Source of the DNA: Chelonoidis abingdonii
Taxonomy: Eukaryota; Chordata; Testudines; Testudinidae
Direction: 5' to 3'
DNA length: 64,000 nucleotides
NCBI RefSeq assembly: GCF_003597395.2
Contig: NC_133771.1
Coordinates: 124,109,783-124,173,782 of the forward strand
Position 1 is the stretch's first letter. Every line of letters starts with the position of its first letter. Both the position numbers and the translations under genes were made by a program. The notes beneath the pieces were generated by a model that saw nothing but the letters and a program-made list of their open reading frames with translations, ran no database searches and was not told where the DNA came from. Positions 33,726-45,774 of the stretch are shown in pieces.

Positions 33726-33782
33726 CAAAACGTCTGTTAGTCTATAAGGTGCCACAGGATTCTCTGCTGCTTTTACATATTT

Positions 33783-35837
33783 TATGGTTATGGTGACCAT
33801 TAAAAATGGATGCTTAAAGTATAATTCCTAGAATGAGTGGTGATTCTAGATGAAGTCTGTATCTAAATATTGTCAGCAGTGCTACTTTGGCATTTGTCCA
33901 AAATTTTTATAGCTTTTTACTGTTCCACAGTTATATCTCAAGTTACCTTTCAGCACTTATGTGATCTACAGACTTACAGTTCCTGTTTCTTTGGAGTCTG
34001 ATATGAATAATGCAACCAAAAATAATGTATGGTGCTTTATTTAATATTGATTATTGTATTAGTAAGGTCTCATGTTCCCAATAATTCACTTCAAAATGTA
34101 TCCTTAGAGCCAACTTGCACTGTTGTTTCAGAATCGAATGCAGTGGGTTGATTTTTAATAATTCTGCATGCACAAGATATATTTTGATCACTATAATAGT
34201 TTCAGATTTGCATAAAAGATACTTGTAGGTTGTTGGTTTTGACTGGCTTTTCTGATATATTACAAAAGTTAAGAACTGATTTCTTAAACTTTATGAAGTA
34301 CATCTGCAGTTCTTTAAATTGTATTGGCTCTTTTAGGACTATTCTTTCAACCAAGTCATTTTTTTTGTTGGTACTTTAACTTTCCTTCCCCAACATTCTA
34401 CTGTTACAACGGTGTCAAATTCTGTGTGTCAAAGGGCCATATTCCATTGTTAATAGAATTATGTGCCATGGGCTAGAGTAAAAATTTAGGACTACATATT
34501 GTTGTCCATCCACATCTGAACTCTCATCCTGAGCTTTGCACACGGTGAAATATGGTCTTTATACAGTAACTGAACTTTCAGTTGTTATTTCTACTGTTTC
34601 TCCATTCCCTCTGCTAAAGTGATCAGCCATGGAAATATTTTATGTTGTCATTGTTTAGCCTGGCAGTTAGTATCCCAGTGAGGTTAATGGAGAGAGGGGG
34701 ACGGTTGCAGCACATGCAGGCATGTACAAGTTAACTTTGATCAAGCTAGCTGGCAAGCCCATGATACTGTGGATATTCTACTATTTTTAGCAAGCTAGCT
34801 CAATCAAAGCTAGTTCTTGTAGGCCTACACTGCACATCCCAATTGCATTGTAGACCTACCCTTAGTCATTGTTTCTGATCATCTGCAGACTAGGGAAGGC
34901 AATGTTGGTTACACTTGGTTCAGATCTGGAAGGTTATATTGTCAGCCATGACCTGGGCTAGAAATTTGCTTTTCAGTTTATTGTTGGTTTAAACTAAAGC
35001 TTAGATTGTGAATATAAATACATCAAATGGGCTGGGATTTTGACTTTCCCTGTTCTATAACAGACTGCTTGGATTGTTTAAATCCATTTATATACCAGGA
35101 TGATCCATCAATACCTAGTGTTCTGAGATTAGCCAGAGTTTTATGCTCTACAGTGTCTAAGTACAACTGATGATAATTGCTCTCTTTTCACTTACAACCA
35201 TGACTGTGAGTTAAATTAGGTTCCAGTGCTTCCATCTATGATGATTTTTCTGAGTGGAATAATTAAAAAAAAAAAATCTGTGTGCTTATAGCCTTGCAGC
35301 CCAGTAATCATTTTTTAAGTCTGGTAACAATAAACTCTCTACTGTTCTGAAAAAGAGCTGTCATTGCCCTGGACCACCTTGGTTGTTCATTTCCATGTGC
35401 GTTGCACTGTTGTTGCACTCCTTTTCTTTTTAAAGCAAATAAACAAGCTTACAGAATAAATTACAAAGAATGGGATGAGAGAGAAACAAAAGCTTGAGGC
35501 ACCACATTCTATTTTCATAACGCTGATACCTCCCAAGGGGGATAAAGGAAGCATGTGCCATTTATGTACGTCCTTTTGCATTTCCTCTAACAGTGGAGTA
35601 TAATTCATTTTATAGAATTCATTGAATTTTCTACTATGTGTTACCTCCTCACTTTTAAAATTTTTCCCATTGTTTTATGTGTAATAAGGAAATATTACTT
35701 AACAATGCGGTGGTTGTTATGCTCTTTGAATCCTTATTATATTAAACCAGTACTAGGGGATAGCGATAGGTGTGGCTTTTTAAAGCCACCTTTCAGCTTT
35801 ATTAAAAGTAGCATTCCACTGCAAAGCAATGTAGACT
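33783..35837. other. intronic stretch, little recognised
   Basis: At 34830-34864 tgtagacctaccctta looks like one Harbinger-type end with no partner. Otherwise nothing is recognised. Confidence 0.45.
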
Positions 35838-35845
35838 TAATAGAA

Positions 35846-36157
35846 CAGGGGTCGGCAATCTTTCAGAAGTGGTGTTACAAGTCTTCATTTATTCACTCTA
35901 GTTTAAGGTTTCACATGCCAGTCATACATTTTAATGTTTTTAGAAGGTCTCTTTCTGTAAGTCTATAATATGTAATTAAACTATTGTTGTATGTAAAGTA
36001 AATAAGGTTTGTAAAATGTTTAAGAAGCTTCATTTAAATTTAAATTAAAATGCAGAGCCACCCCGGACCGGTGGCCAGGACCTGGGCAGTGTGAGTGCCA
36101 CTGAAAATCAGCTCGCATGCTGCCTTCGGCACACGGCCCATAGGTTGCCTACCCCTG
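35846..36157 (-). mobile_element. hAT MITE, 312 bp, TSD taatagaa/taacagaa (copy C)
   Basis: Begins caggggtcggcaatctttca and ends ggttgcctacccctg, the reverse orientation of copies A and B. Flanking 8-mers at 35838-35845 and 36158-36165 match 7 of 8. It ends 129 bp before exon 36287-36447, so it lies within the region that can hold branch-point and splicing-enhancer signals. Confidence 0.9.
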
Positions 36158-36286
36158 TAACAGAATGTAAAATCTTAACCTACATAGATCTTTAATAGCA
36201 AGTGACTTAATAGTTTCTGAGAACATGTACTGCACTATTTGACATTAGTAGTTTAACAATTATTTCTTTTCCCCCCTCCCTTGTAG

Positions 36287-36447
36287 TTGTCCATATTTGT
36301 CAGAGAAGATTACACCTGCTATTCCTGCAGTAGGTGGGATTCTGTTCTTTTTCGTGATGGGGACCCTGCTGCGTACTAGTTTCAGTGATCCTGGAGTCCT
36401 CCCACGTGCAACACCAGATGAAGCAGCAGACCTGGAAAGACAAATAG
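36287..36447 (+). CDS. ZDHHC14: ZDHHC14 coding exon (TM2 and DPG motif)
   Basis: The product transfers palmitate to cysteines of membrane-associated proteins at the Golgi/ER. The exon is bounded by ctcccttgtag at the acceptor and ATAG|gtaaca at the donor. After one base completing the previous codon, 53 codons read [17 protein letters not shown]..., a hydrophobic segment ([12 protein letters not shown], second transmembrane helix), then RTSFSDPGV with the Asp-Pro-Gly motif that follows TM2 in DHHC enzymes, and finally [12 protein letters not shown]. The intron phases are 2 in and 1 out. The sequence matches the ZDHHC9/14/18 subgroup and is closest to what I know of ZDHHC14. An isolated open frame continues past the donor to a stop but is intronic. 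Confidence 0.92.
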
Positions 36448-38497
36448 GTAACACTGAAGGTCTGTCATTGTCCCTTTGCTTTCCTTCCAAGTTTGAGTGT
36501 ACTGTGTGGAGGCAGAATGCTGCTCAGCTTGTGGAGGACAAACTCCCATCTCAGCAGTAATCACTCTGAAATACTACTATTTCTACTAACAAATAGTATT
36601 GATTCCTCTAGAAAAAGGCCTGAGGAATTCTTCAGTCAGAAGTTGCTGACCACAGTGGTGGGCATAGACAATGATAGTTTACTGCTATAATTTGTTACTG
36701 GCCTTTTCTCCATATATGATGGAAGGTTCCCTAGTGCATAGGAAAATACTTATGTACTTTTAAAAGTGTTTATGGGAAGAAAAGTGACACTGGCATGCAA
36801 TACTTCTTAAATTCTTAAAAATTCTGCACCTTCTTAAGCAACATACCTTGTGTTGGGTTACATCTAATTATGACATTGATGTTGTTTGTTTATATTGTCT
36901 GCTGAAGGGCCCCAGCTAGGAACAGGGACTGATTTGTAGAGCCCCTTAAATCTGCGGATAGTTGTTTTATATCCACGGACCATGTTTGCAGATTGGATGC
37001 GGATACAATCCACACAGGGCTGTACTGATTTGTGTTAGGCAGCATACAAGCACATAGGAAGACATAGTCCATAGAAGGTTGAACATCAATGACAACAGTT
37101 AAACTTTTATTATTTTTTATTCATGCAGAGCCAACACAACTGCGGAACAGTGAGCTAGATTCTGATATGGCTCATACATCAAGGCAATTATTTAAGTTCT
37201 AATTGCAGAGTTTTTATAATTGCAAATGTCAAAACCAAAAGATATGCTACTTGGCTGTCAAAGCCCTTGCAGAGTTGCTAATTCAAAGATCTTTTTACTA
37301 AAGCAAAAACAAACAAACAAACAAACAACTTCCCAACAACCCTGTGTTAATCTGAAACAGAATTCCTTGGGAAACATACATGAAACCCCACAGTGCAACT
37401 TCAGCAGTCAATTTTTAGAGGAAGCTACACTCTGGTAAGAACAGAAGAGACACAAATCATTACAATTAAGTATGTTAAGCTACAGGAAAACTGTGCGGCT
37501 GTGCATATATAGGAGTCTTCTATCTGATGCAAATTATGACTCTTCCTCTCTCCCTCTTTTGATGCCATAGTTGGCTTTTCCTTCTCCAATGACAGTTATG
37601 AAAGTACATAAATAAATTATGAAACCTACTAGTTTTCCCACATGGTGGATTTTGTGGGCCAAAAAAAATTATTTTTATCACCTTTTACATGCATTACTTT
37701 AAAATACTTTTTCAAAGCCTTTGGCAGAGATCTAAGGTAACCAGTTCATTTTTAACATCTTATAGAACCATAGAATAGCCCTGTAAATTGTAATGGTTGC
37801 ATTTTTTGCAGTGTTTGAATCTTGAGGTTGCAGTAACACAAGTTTTGATTGAAGGGCTCAGTTTCAGAACAGTTGCAGCTGGAAGAAAACTGATTGCGTT
37901 TTATAGAAAGAGATGCAAGTTTTTGTCATTGGCTTGTGTTTATTCTACAGATAAAATTGTATTTCTATATTACAATAAAAATATAGTAATTCACTGATCA
38001 CTGTTGTGTTAGTGGTAAACCTCTGTCCCCGTTCAGCAGGGTGGATGGGCCACAGCACAACTAGTTTGGTTCCACTCTGCTGCATTGGGGGATGGGATGC
38101 AGGGAGCCTGTGTGGCAATCTGCTTTCCCTACGTGCCAGAGTGCTGTACTGCACAGGGGATTTCTGTGTACCCCGCCACACAGTGGCATCTGAGTATTAA
38201 TATCAGGTCAGTGGGTTTGCAACTTGCTGGATCCACAAGTCCTTCTTCCTCCCACATTATGCTCCCCATTTGGGATGGGATGGGTGCAGAGGCAGTGGGG
38301 GATGCATGCACATGCAGCATTTTCTACAGTCCACTCAAAGTAATTTTTTTTATTTAGAAAGCATCATACCTTTTTCCTGAGCTTTTCATAAACAGGCCTC
38401 AGACTTTACTTTTCTCCTATAAAAACAACTGTCCCAGCAACTGACTTAAATTTCAGCACTTTTATATAATTAGTTTTTGATTATGAAAAATGTATTC

Positions 38498-39066
38498 CAT
38501 GAAAAGGTTCAGAAAAGAGCAACAAAAATTTTTGGAGATATGGAACAGCTGGCATATGAGGCGAGATTAATAAGATTGGGACTTCTCAGCTTGGAAGAGC
38601 GATGACTAAGGGGGGATATGATAGAGGTCTATAAAATCATGACTGCTGTGGAGAAAGTAAATAAGGAAATATTATTTACTGCTTCTTATAACACAAGAAC
38701 TAGGGGTCACCAAATGAAATTAATAGGCAGCAGGTTTAAAACAAAAGGAAGTATTTCTTCACACAACACGTAGCTGATCTGTGGAACTTTTTGCTACAGG
38801 ATGTTGTGCAGATCAAGGCTATGACAGGGTTCAAAGAATCAGATAAATCAATGGAGGATAGGTCCATAAAAAGCTATTAGCCAGGATGATGTCCCTAGCC
38901 TCTGTCTCCCAGAAGCTGAGAATGAGCGACACGGGATGGATCACTTGATGATTACCTGTTCTGTTCATTCCCTCTGGGGCACCTGGCATTGGCCACTGTA
39001 GGAAGACAGGATACTGGGCTAGATGGACCTTTGGTCTGACCTAATATGGCTGTTCTTATGTTCTTA
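38498..39066 (+). repeat. CR1 LINE 3' end
   Basis: catgaaaaggttcagaaaag, then gaacagctggcatatgagg, ggggatatgatagaggtcta and actgggctagatggaccttt, ending ttcttatgttctta. This is the CR1 ORF2 end plus 3' UTR, with stops (for example tga in 'gcgatgactaag'). Confidence 0.92.
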
Positions 39067-40101
39067 TCCTGTGAAGTTGTCATAATTATTGTGTAAATGA
39101 ATAATAAAAAAATTCTGATATTCCACAAAAATTTGCGGTTGTGCTGGTTACAGAAGTAAATGATTTTTTTAAGTAATATTGCTTCAGTTTTATTATAATA
39201 TTTGGGAAAATGTGCACTTTCCTTGCCTATTTTAGTGCTGAAATTGAAGGTAATAGGAGAAATATTTTTATTTTAATTATAATTTAAAAGAAAATATATT
39301 TATTGAATCCTTAGAGTACTGAGGATGAGTACTTTTAATCTAAGAAGCTGTCATGAGGTACTTTGGATGAATATATGACACAGAAATGTATATTCTCCCC
39401 AATGGAGTTTTTGTCTGAATCTGACCTCCTGTTAACCAACTGTTTAACTCTTCCAGTGGCTCCCATGACTTCCACTTCCCTTCCCACCGCCCCTACAACC
39501 TCAAATACAGTAAATCCTCAATTGCCAACTCTTCTTTTTGTCATCTTCTCCTATGACAAATTCCCAGTTACCAATATTTCCCAAATGGTGTAATTAGACT
39601 TTTATTATATTTCTGAAAGAGTGCAACATATCTATATTACTTGAATAAAGAGTAAAGAGATTTAAGAACGTTAAGCCTCTTTAACCATTAGGATTCCTAT
39701 ATTAAAATTACTGGGAAAACATGAATATTTTTATAAAGTTATCACCTGGCAATTGTAGGTTGTTTTTCGTTAAATGAGTTTGGTCTCAATCCTGTTCCCT
39801 ATAGACAAGACTCCATTTCAGAAGAATCACCATCACATTTGATGCTAATTGGTCCCCTTCTTGACCACTTTAGCACAGAGACTTTGAATGGATATAGACA
39901 CTGATCTGTCCCTCAAGAAAGAGGTCTCTTCAGGTAAAGGTTAAGGCATGTTAGTAGGACAGTCTGGGGAATGCTGCATCGCTACAGCTTGTTCTGTACT
40001 TGCTCTGTAGACATATTGTAGATATATTGTCTCCAGAAATGTTAATCTCCCTTCTTTTCTTAGCCCTATATTTGCCCACACAAGCTGAAAGTAAGTTACA
40101 G

Positions 40102-40289
40102 TGGGGGAGGGATAGCTCAGTGGTTTGAGCACTGGCCTGCTAAACCTAGGGTTGTGAGTTCAATCCTTGAGGGGGCCATTTAGGGAACTGGGGTAAATAT
40201 CTGTCTGGGGATTGGTCCTGCTTTGAGCAGGGAGTTGTACTAGATGACGTTTTGAGGTCCCTTCCAACCCTAGTCTTCTATGATTCTAT
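40102..40289 (+). repeat. tRNA-derived SINE with CR1-like 3' end (cryptodiran turtle type)
   Basis: The head gggatagctcagtggtttga contains a pol III A box (tagctcagtgg). About 35 bp on, ggttgtgagttcaatccttg is a B box. The unrelated middle is followed by a CR1-type tail (gttgtactagatgacg, ggtcccttccaacc, ctatgattct). SINEs built from a tRNA head and a CR1 3' tail are characteristic of hidden-necked turtles. It is a SINE and not a functional tRNA, because the anticodon arm and 3' acceptor are not maintained. Confidence 0.88.
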
Positions 40290-41557
40290 CCCAGGAAAAG
40301 TCTCCTCTGGGGTAAGATCCACCAAGTGAAATTTCAACAAGTGGCTTGATTGGATTTTACTACTGTCATTTGGAGGGAGTTTGGTGAATGACTCCTTTAT
40401 TTGTATTTGATACAAACTTGTATTTGATACAGTTTAGATTATTTTTGGAAACTGAAAATGTGCCTCAGTCAGTAAAATTGGTTGAGGCAGATTGTTAACA
40501 ACAGTAAATGTTGATTTCTGGAAAGAGCTGATCTAAAAAGCTAAGTGATTCCTACACTCAGTGTATTTTGGTTTCTCATAAATGAATCCCTTTGGTACTA
40601 AATTTTAAGACATAGTCTACAAATGTTGATCGTATATGCCTTAATTAGAATTCATAAGGAATTTCTCAAGGTGTCTGTGTTGCCTCAGAAATGATGATTT
40701 GAGAACATTCTATCATGTGCAGAGCATTTAGACTTGTCTTTTGGGGTTTGAAATTCACTGTCTTTAGACAAATTCTTGAGGATTTGGAGTACTGCTATGG
40801 GCATCTAGGCAGGGTGATGCTCAGTATTGGATAGGTGGTTAGTATCTTTGCAAATTTTAAGGCTAATACAATGTTGTAGAGAAAATGAAACTGAGACAAT
40901 ATCAGATCTTCAGGCCCCACAATCACACCATTCAGTTCTAAAAATTGTTGTGCACATAGGAATAAATTGGAATTTAATAACATGCTGACTTTGAATTAGC
41001 TGCAGTGTTCTTATCTTGAGAGGCACAGCACATACTGCTTCAAGAGTGATGGAATACCAATGATTCTCCAAATTGCTGCTTGATAAGTTCAGATAAGATT
41101 TAACTATTCTTCAAGTCCTCTCTCCTCTTTCTTTGGTCAAGTGGACAAAAGAAAAAACAAACAACAACATCTGAAAGACTAGTCTAACAAATTACAGAAT
41201 GTTTTGTAGAGAGGGTTTCTTTAAACCCAGATGTTTCAATTAGGGCACTAGTACAATTAGGGAAATAGCCTGTCATTTTATTAACTTGAGGTGGAGCAGG
41301 ATGTTGCAAACAAGTCCAGGGGTTGTTCTGACCCTCCATTTCCTCCTTGAGTATGTGACCCCATTCTAAAAAAAAGTATTGAGAACCACTGGCTAAAAGG
41401 GAAGAGAAATTTCCACTGGGAGTGAGTTATGCTGAAATAGTCCATTCTGGTTATAATTCTCTTGTTTCTTTCCTCACTGAGGGAGGTTTGCTGCAATAAC
41501 CCAAGTGAGCGTTTATTGGGAGGAGAAGAGCTGATGCTTAGACAATATTCTAAATAT

Positions 41558-42194
41558 TGTGATGGGGCAAGGCCAGATGGCTACGGTAAAGTACTGAGAA
41601 ACAGGTATGTTAGCCCCAGGCTAAACAAATCCCTAGTACCCTGGTAACCAAATGGCAGTTGCTCCAGGTTAATAAGGCAACTGAGCCATTAAGATCTTCT
41701 CAGAAGCAGTGGAGATAGCTACTTTAATGGAACACCTGCAGCCAATCAAGGCAGGCTAATAAGGGCACTGGTTAAAAAAGAGCTCACTCCAGTCATGCAG
41801 GGAGGAGCCAGAGGAGAAGAAAGCGGGTGAGGAGCTGGAGGAAGAAGAAGGCAAGGAGCTAGAGGTGAGAGCATTACTGCTGGAGGATAGAGGAGGAAGA
41901 CCGTTATCAGACACCAGGAGGAAGGTCCTGTGGGAGATAAAGAAAGGTGTGAGGAAGTAGCCCAGGGAGTTAGCTGTCAAGCAGCTGTAAGGAGGCACTA
42001 TAGACAGCTCGACACACAGGCCCCTGGGCTGGAACCCGAGTAGAGGGCGCCGGGTCCACAAACTCCCAACTCCTGATCAGACACAGGAGGAGCTGATCCA
42101 GACTGTGGGTTCCACAAGAGGGGAAGATCACTGAGGTGAACAAATCCGCCAATAAGCGCAGGACCCACCAAGGTAGAGGAGGAACTTTGTCACA
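41558..42194 (+). mobile_element. solo LTR, 637 bp, 4-bp TSD ATAT
   Basis: Begins tgtgatggggcaagg and ends actttgtcaca (TG...CA, with tgtga/tcaca inverted ends). atat lies at 41554-41557 and 42195-42198. A CCAAT box (gcagccaatcaagg near 41740) precedes the TATA-like ggttaaaaaagagc near 41770, setting the + orientation. A 4-bp TSD fits a gammaretrovirus-like ERV or some Ty3-type elements. No internal region is present. Confidence 0.85.
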
Positions 42195-42586
42195 ATATGT
42201 AGATCATTAATATCTCAAATATAGAAGATTCTAGGGAATTATTCCTTGGACAGTTTTTGAAAATTCAGTGCACTAAGAAAATAAATCCTCCCCCAGCAAT
42301 GAGGAGACTCTCCCATCTCTATTTGAAAGCAAGTGCAGGAGAGAATAAAATGAAATGGGACAAAATAATTGAGAATAATCCTAGAAGATGCTGCAGTCCA
42401 CCCCTCTTACCAACGGGCTCTTCAGTCTCTTCTGTCTGGTTCTAATTTTGCCTTTAGGTAAAAATAAAATTATAATCCTGTTAATAAAAATGCTAATGAA
42501 ATTTACTAGATAGTTATACACCAGTAATGGTAATCATTGAAGTTTTTGAGGCATTTATTCCAGACAGAAACCTGTATAATCTATTA

Positions 42587-42782
42587 TCAGAGGGGTAGCC
42601 GTGTTAGTCTGGATCTGTAAAAGCAGCAGAGAATCCTGTGGCACCTTATAGTCTAACAGACGTTTTGGAGCATGAGCTTTCGTGGGTGAATACCCACTTT
42701 GTCAGACGCATGTGTCAGACGCACGAAAGCTCATGCTCCAAAACGTCTGTTAGTCTATAAGGTGCCACAGGATTCTCTGCTG
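42587..42782. mobile_element. PLE-tail palindrome, 196 bp, 15-bp TSD
   Basis: A perfect 15-bp duplication, ctgtataatctatta, lies at 42572-42586 and 42783-42797. The insert is leader gaggggtagccgtgttagtc, a minus-strand PLE tail (agcagcagagaatcctgtgg ... tttgtcagacgc), then the same tail reversed (gacgcacgaaagctcatgct ... gattctctgctgc). No coding sequence. The minus arm retains the perfect stem-II hairpin (42676-42697); the plus arm has lost most of it. Confidence 0.92.
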
Positions 42783-43574
42783 CTGTATAATCTATTACTC
42801 TCATGTTAAACTTTTGCTTTTAGTCATTTTTTAAGCTAAAAAAGAAATCATAACTTCTTAGCAACTGTACATAAAGATAATACTGTTGATTATCTAAAAC
42901 ATTACAGAAGTGATTCATGATGGCTATTAGAGGAACTACCTTGCTGTGATGATTCTCTCCGTCCTCCCCAAATCACTAGAATCCTACTGTTTGGCAAGAC
43001 AGATGAACAGGTGCACTAATAGCTATCTGAAGTTAGTACACAAATTTCAGAAAAACAAATTAGCTCTGCAATTTTGGCACCCAGCACTCCTATGTGGAAC
43101 TTTTAAGTGTACCCAGGGTTTTCAGATGACTGTGATAGTTGATTGTGAGAGATGTTTATGTAATATGATTGTCTACACAGAAAGTGGCAGGAGCATAACA
43201 GCCTTTGGATGTCAATGAAAGGCGCTATTGGCCCCCTATTGAAGGGTGCAGTATTTACTTTAAAATCCTGGCTATTGGTGAAGAGAGTAGCTTAACTTTC
43301 TCATTTTCATTTTCATCTTTGTAAACAAGATGTAAAATTCAGAAAGAATACAAGGAATAAATATGTCCTGGATGACTTAAAAAAAAAAATCCTAAAAGCT
43401 GTGGAGGTGGAAGGCAGATAGAATTATAGGCAGCACTGCTATGCTGCCTATTATTACGATTGTCAAACTATCCATTGAGACCCTGTTTTCAGTTGGCTAA
43501 AACTTTCCCAAATTTTCAAGTGTTCTGGCTGAAAATACATGTGTCAGACATTTGTGTCAGGCTGAAAAAATAGT

Positions 43575-44270
43575 AGTTGATCATGTAGATTAATAATATA
43601 TTCTAAGTCCAGTAGGGCCTATTGTGATCATCTAAGCTCACCACTTGTGTAGAATGACCATAGGATTTCCCTGAAAAAATTCCTAGAGCATATCTTTTAG
43701 GAAAACATCCATTCTTGGTTTAAAAATGGCCAGTGATGGAGAATCCACCAAAAATCTGGGTTAATTGGTCCAGTGATTTATCATCCTCACTGTTAAATAA
43801 ATTTACACCTTATTTCCAGTCTGAATTTGTCTAGCTTTAACTTCTAGCAATTGGATCATGTTCTAGCTTCCTCTGCTAGATTGAAGAGTCCAATATGAAA
43901 AATTTGTTCACTACCTAGGTACTTGCAGACTGTAATCAAATCACTCCTTCTCCTTGATAAACTAAAGAGATTGAGCTCTTCGAGTCTGTCACTGTAAGGC
44001 ATATTGTCTAATCCTTTAATCATTCTTGTGGCTCTTTTTGTGAACGCTTTCTAATTTATCAACATCCTTCTTGAATTGTGGACACCAGAACTAGACACAA
44101 TATTCCAGAAGCAATCGTACACGTGCCAAATACAGAGTTAAAACAATCTCTCTACTACTGATTCATAGGGGTCAAATTAAGGTTACATAGGCAACCTTAG
44201 ATTTGGCATTTCCTAACTTTTGAGTGCTTGACTTTGCAACCTTCATGTTCTTAAGGTAATTTCCTAAGTT
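43575..44270 (-). repeat. CR1 LINE, older copy, minus strand
   Basis: taagtccagtagggcctatt, then accataggatttccctg, gatggagaatccacc, attgagctcttcgagtctg and acaccagaactagacacaa, the reverse complement of CR1 ORF2 3' regions. Diverged and lacking a clear 3' terminal repeat. Confidence 0.8.
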
Positions 44271-45654
44271 TAAGTAAAAACAAACAAATCCAACAGAAAT
44301 TCCATCATGTGGAACCATGTTAACTTCCAGCGTGGGTCATGAGCAGGCTTTGAACCTTTAGATAAGACATCACAGATGTCTGACACTTGAGCTAAGGGAA
44401 CTAGTAGCAGTTGTAGGTGGTTGTCCTCTATATGAATCAGGCATTTAAGGGGGGATTAGACACACACTTTGTTATCATCAAATAATTGTGAAACCCACTA
44501 GGAAACAATGCAGAGACTCATGAATCCTGGATTCAGTTCCAGGGTTCTTGAGGAGAATGTGCTTTAATGGTTAGAAACCCTTCTGCTCCTGTCTTCCCAC
44601 CCCAAAATCTCTGTCCCACTCTTTTCCTATCTCCCTCTCCTTCCCCCTCCCCAGACCTATCTTAACCCCACATTCCCTGCTACATGCAAAGAGGCAACAG
44701 CTGCTGTGAGAATTTTAACTTGGAATGTCCTATCTTCTGTGCAATTAAAATGCAAACCTTGATATTACTTTATCAGTCCTGCATTAAATTTAATTTGGAA
44801 TACTCTTTAGTCTGTTCTTGGCCTTTAGAAAAAAATATAGTGCAACTGCACTTTTTTTTAATTAAAGCTGCATGGAAAAAGATAACCGAGGTAAGAGGAA
44901 CGAATTTATCAAGAGGAGATCCCCTGAGTCTGGGTTTGTCCAATATATGTAGGAGAGATTAACAGTTCCTCATGAATGTTAATCTCTCTGCATAGCTTTG
45001 ATGCTGCAGATAAATTTCTAAAGAGATGGTCATGGCATTTTCCCTCTCCAACTATAAAAAGCATATCTACAGCGAAGAAAAGAAAGGGAAATGCTTTGTG
45101 TTTCTCTGATATCTTCACACTGATTTCTTCCATGTATCTCTTCAAATCTTACACATATCCTCCCAAATTCATCTTTTAGGCCATGTGGCTTCAAATCTGT
45201 TCAATGTTGCTGCTGCTTTCAGCATGTCCAAAAGCCCTAAGACCTCAATGTTAAGCCAGAGTTGTAACTCATCACTAAGTCTCATTGATGTATAAGTACT
45301 ACTGTACCATTTCAGGATTGTTCACTTTCCCCTCCCTTCTTACACACACTTAAAGAATATAATCAGAATCACTCCAGTGTTTTTAAGGACATTCCCCTCT
45401 TCCCCAGCAACTTTTATAGTACTGCACAATTGGCCAAGCAAATATTGTTTTGAGAGTACAACTTGGTTGTGTTTTGCTTACGTTCCAGAAGCAGGGTACC
45501 AACTTAAGGCTAATTATCTGATCCAGTATGGCTAATTTTATGAACAATTTAAGATAAATAAGACACTGTTGATTGTCAGGCAGGTCTTCCAGAACGCTCT
45601 CACTTCCATTCTTTCCTGTTCTCCTCTCAGTGAACCAGAATCTCATGACAGAAG

Positions 45655-45774
45655 AGGGTGTCCAGATGTCCCAATTTTATAGAGACAGTCCTGATTTCTG
45701 GGCCTTTCTTATATAGGCTCCTATTACCCCCCAATCCCTGTCCTGATTTTTTACACTTGCTGTCTGGTCACCCT
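45655..45774. mobile_element. 120-bp MITE with 12-bp inverted ends
   Basis: agggtgtccaga at the left and tctggtcaccct at the right are inverted repeats (11 of 12). They are flanked by atgacagaag (45645-45654) and atgacagaaa (45775-45784), a duplication of 9 to 10 bp. The superfamily is unclear, because hAT gives 8 and Mutator-like gives 9-10. Confidence 0.8.

Larger units (their letters stand above)
32945..33772 (+). mobile_element. 5'-truncated Penelope-like retroelement, 828 bp, 10-bp TSD
   Basis: Flanked by ttacatattt at 32935-32944 and 33773-33782. It contains the C-terminal end of the PLE polyprotein with a GIY-YIG endonuclease, then a tail with a hairpin and ...aggattctctgctgctt. The reverse-transcriptase part is missing, as expected for 5' truncation during target-primed reverse transcription. 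This is the parent type of the short tails at 1520, 25193 and 42587. Confidence 0.92.
1..36286 (+). other. ZDHHC14: intron (3' part) upstream of the first visible ZDHHC14 exon
   Basis: No host coding exon is recognisable before 36287. The stretch ends in a strong 3' splice site, a C/T-rich tract followed by ttgtag at 36281-36286. The content is interspersed repeats, listed separately, in AT-rich filler. The 5' end of this intron and the first exon lie outside the window. The assignment is inferred from the downstream exons. Confidence 0.75.

Noticed and set aside
36448..36560. Extension of the ZDHHC14 exon past 36447
   Set aside because: A good gtaaca donor joins in phase with exon 49755. 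The extra residues to the stop have no family similarity and are intronic.
40108..40180. Functional tRNA gene
   Set aside because: A and B boxes are present, but the cloverleaf and 3' acceptor are not kept and the sequence continues into a SINE body with a CR1 tail.
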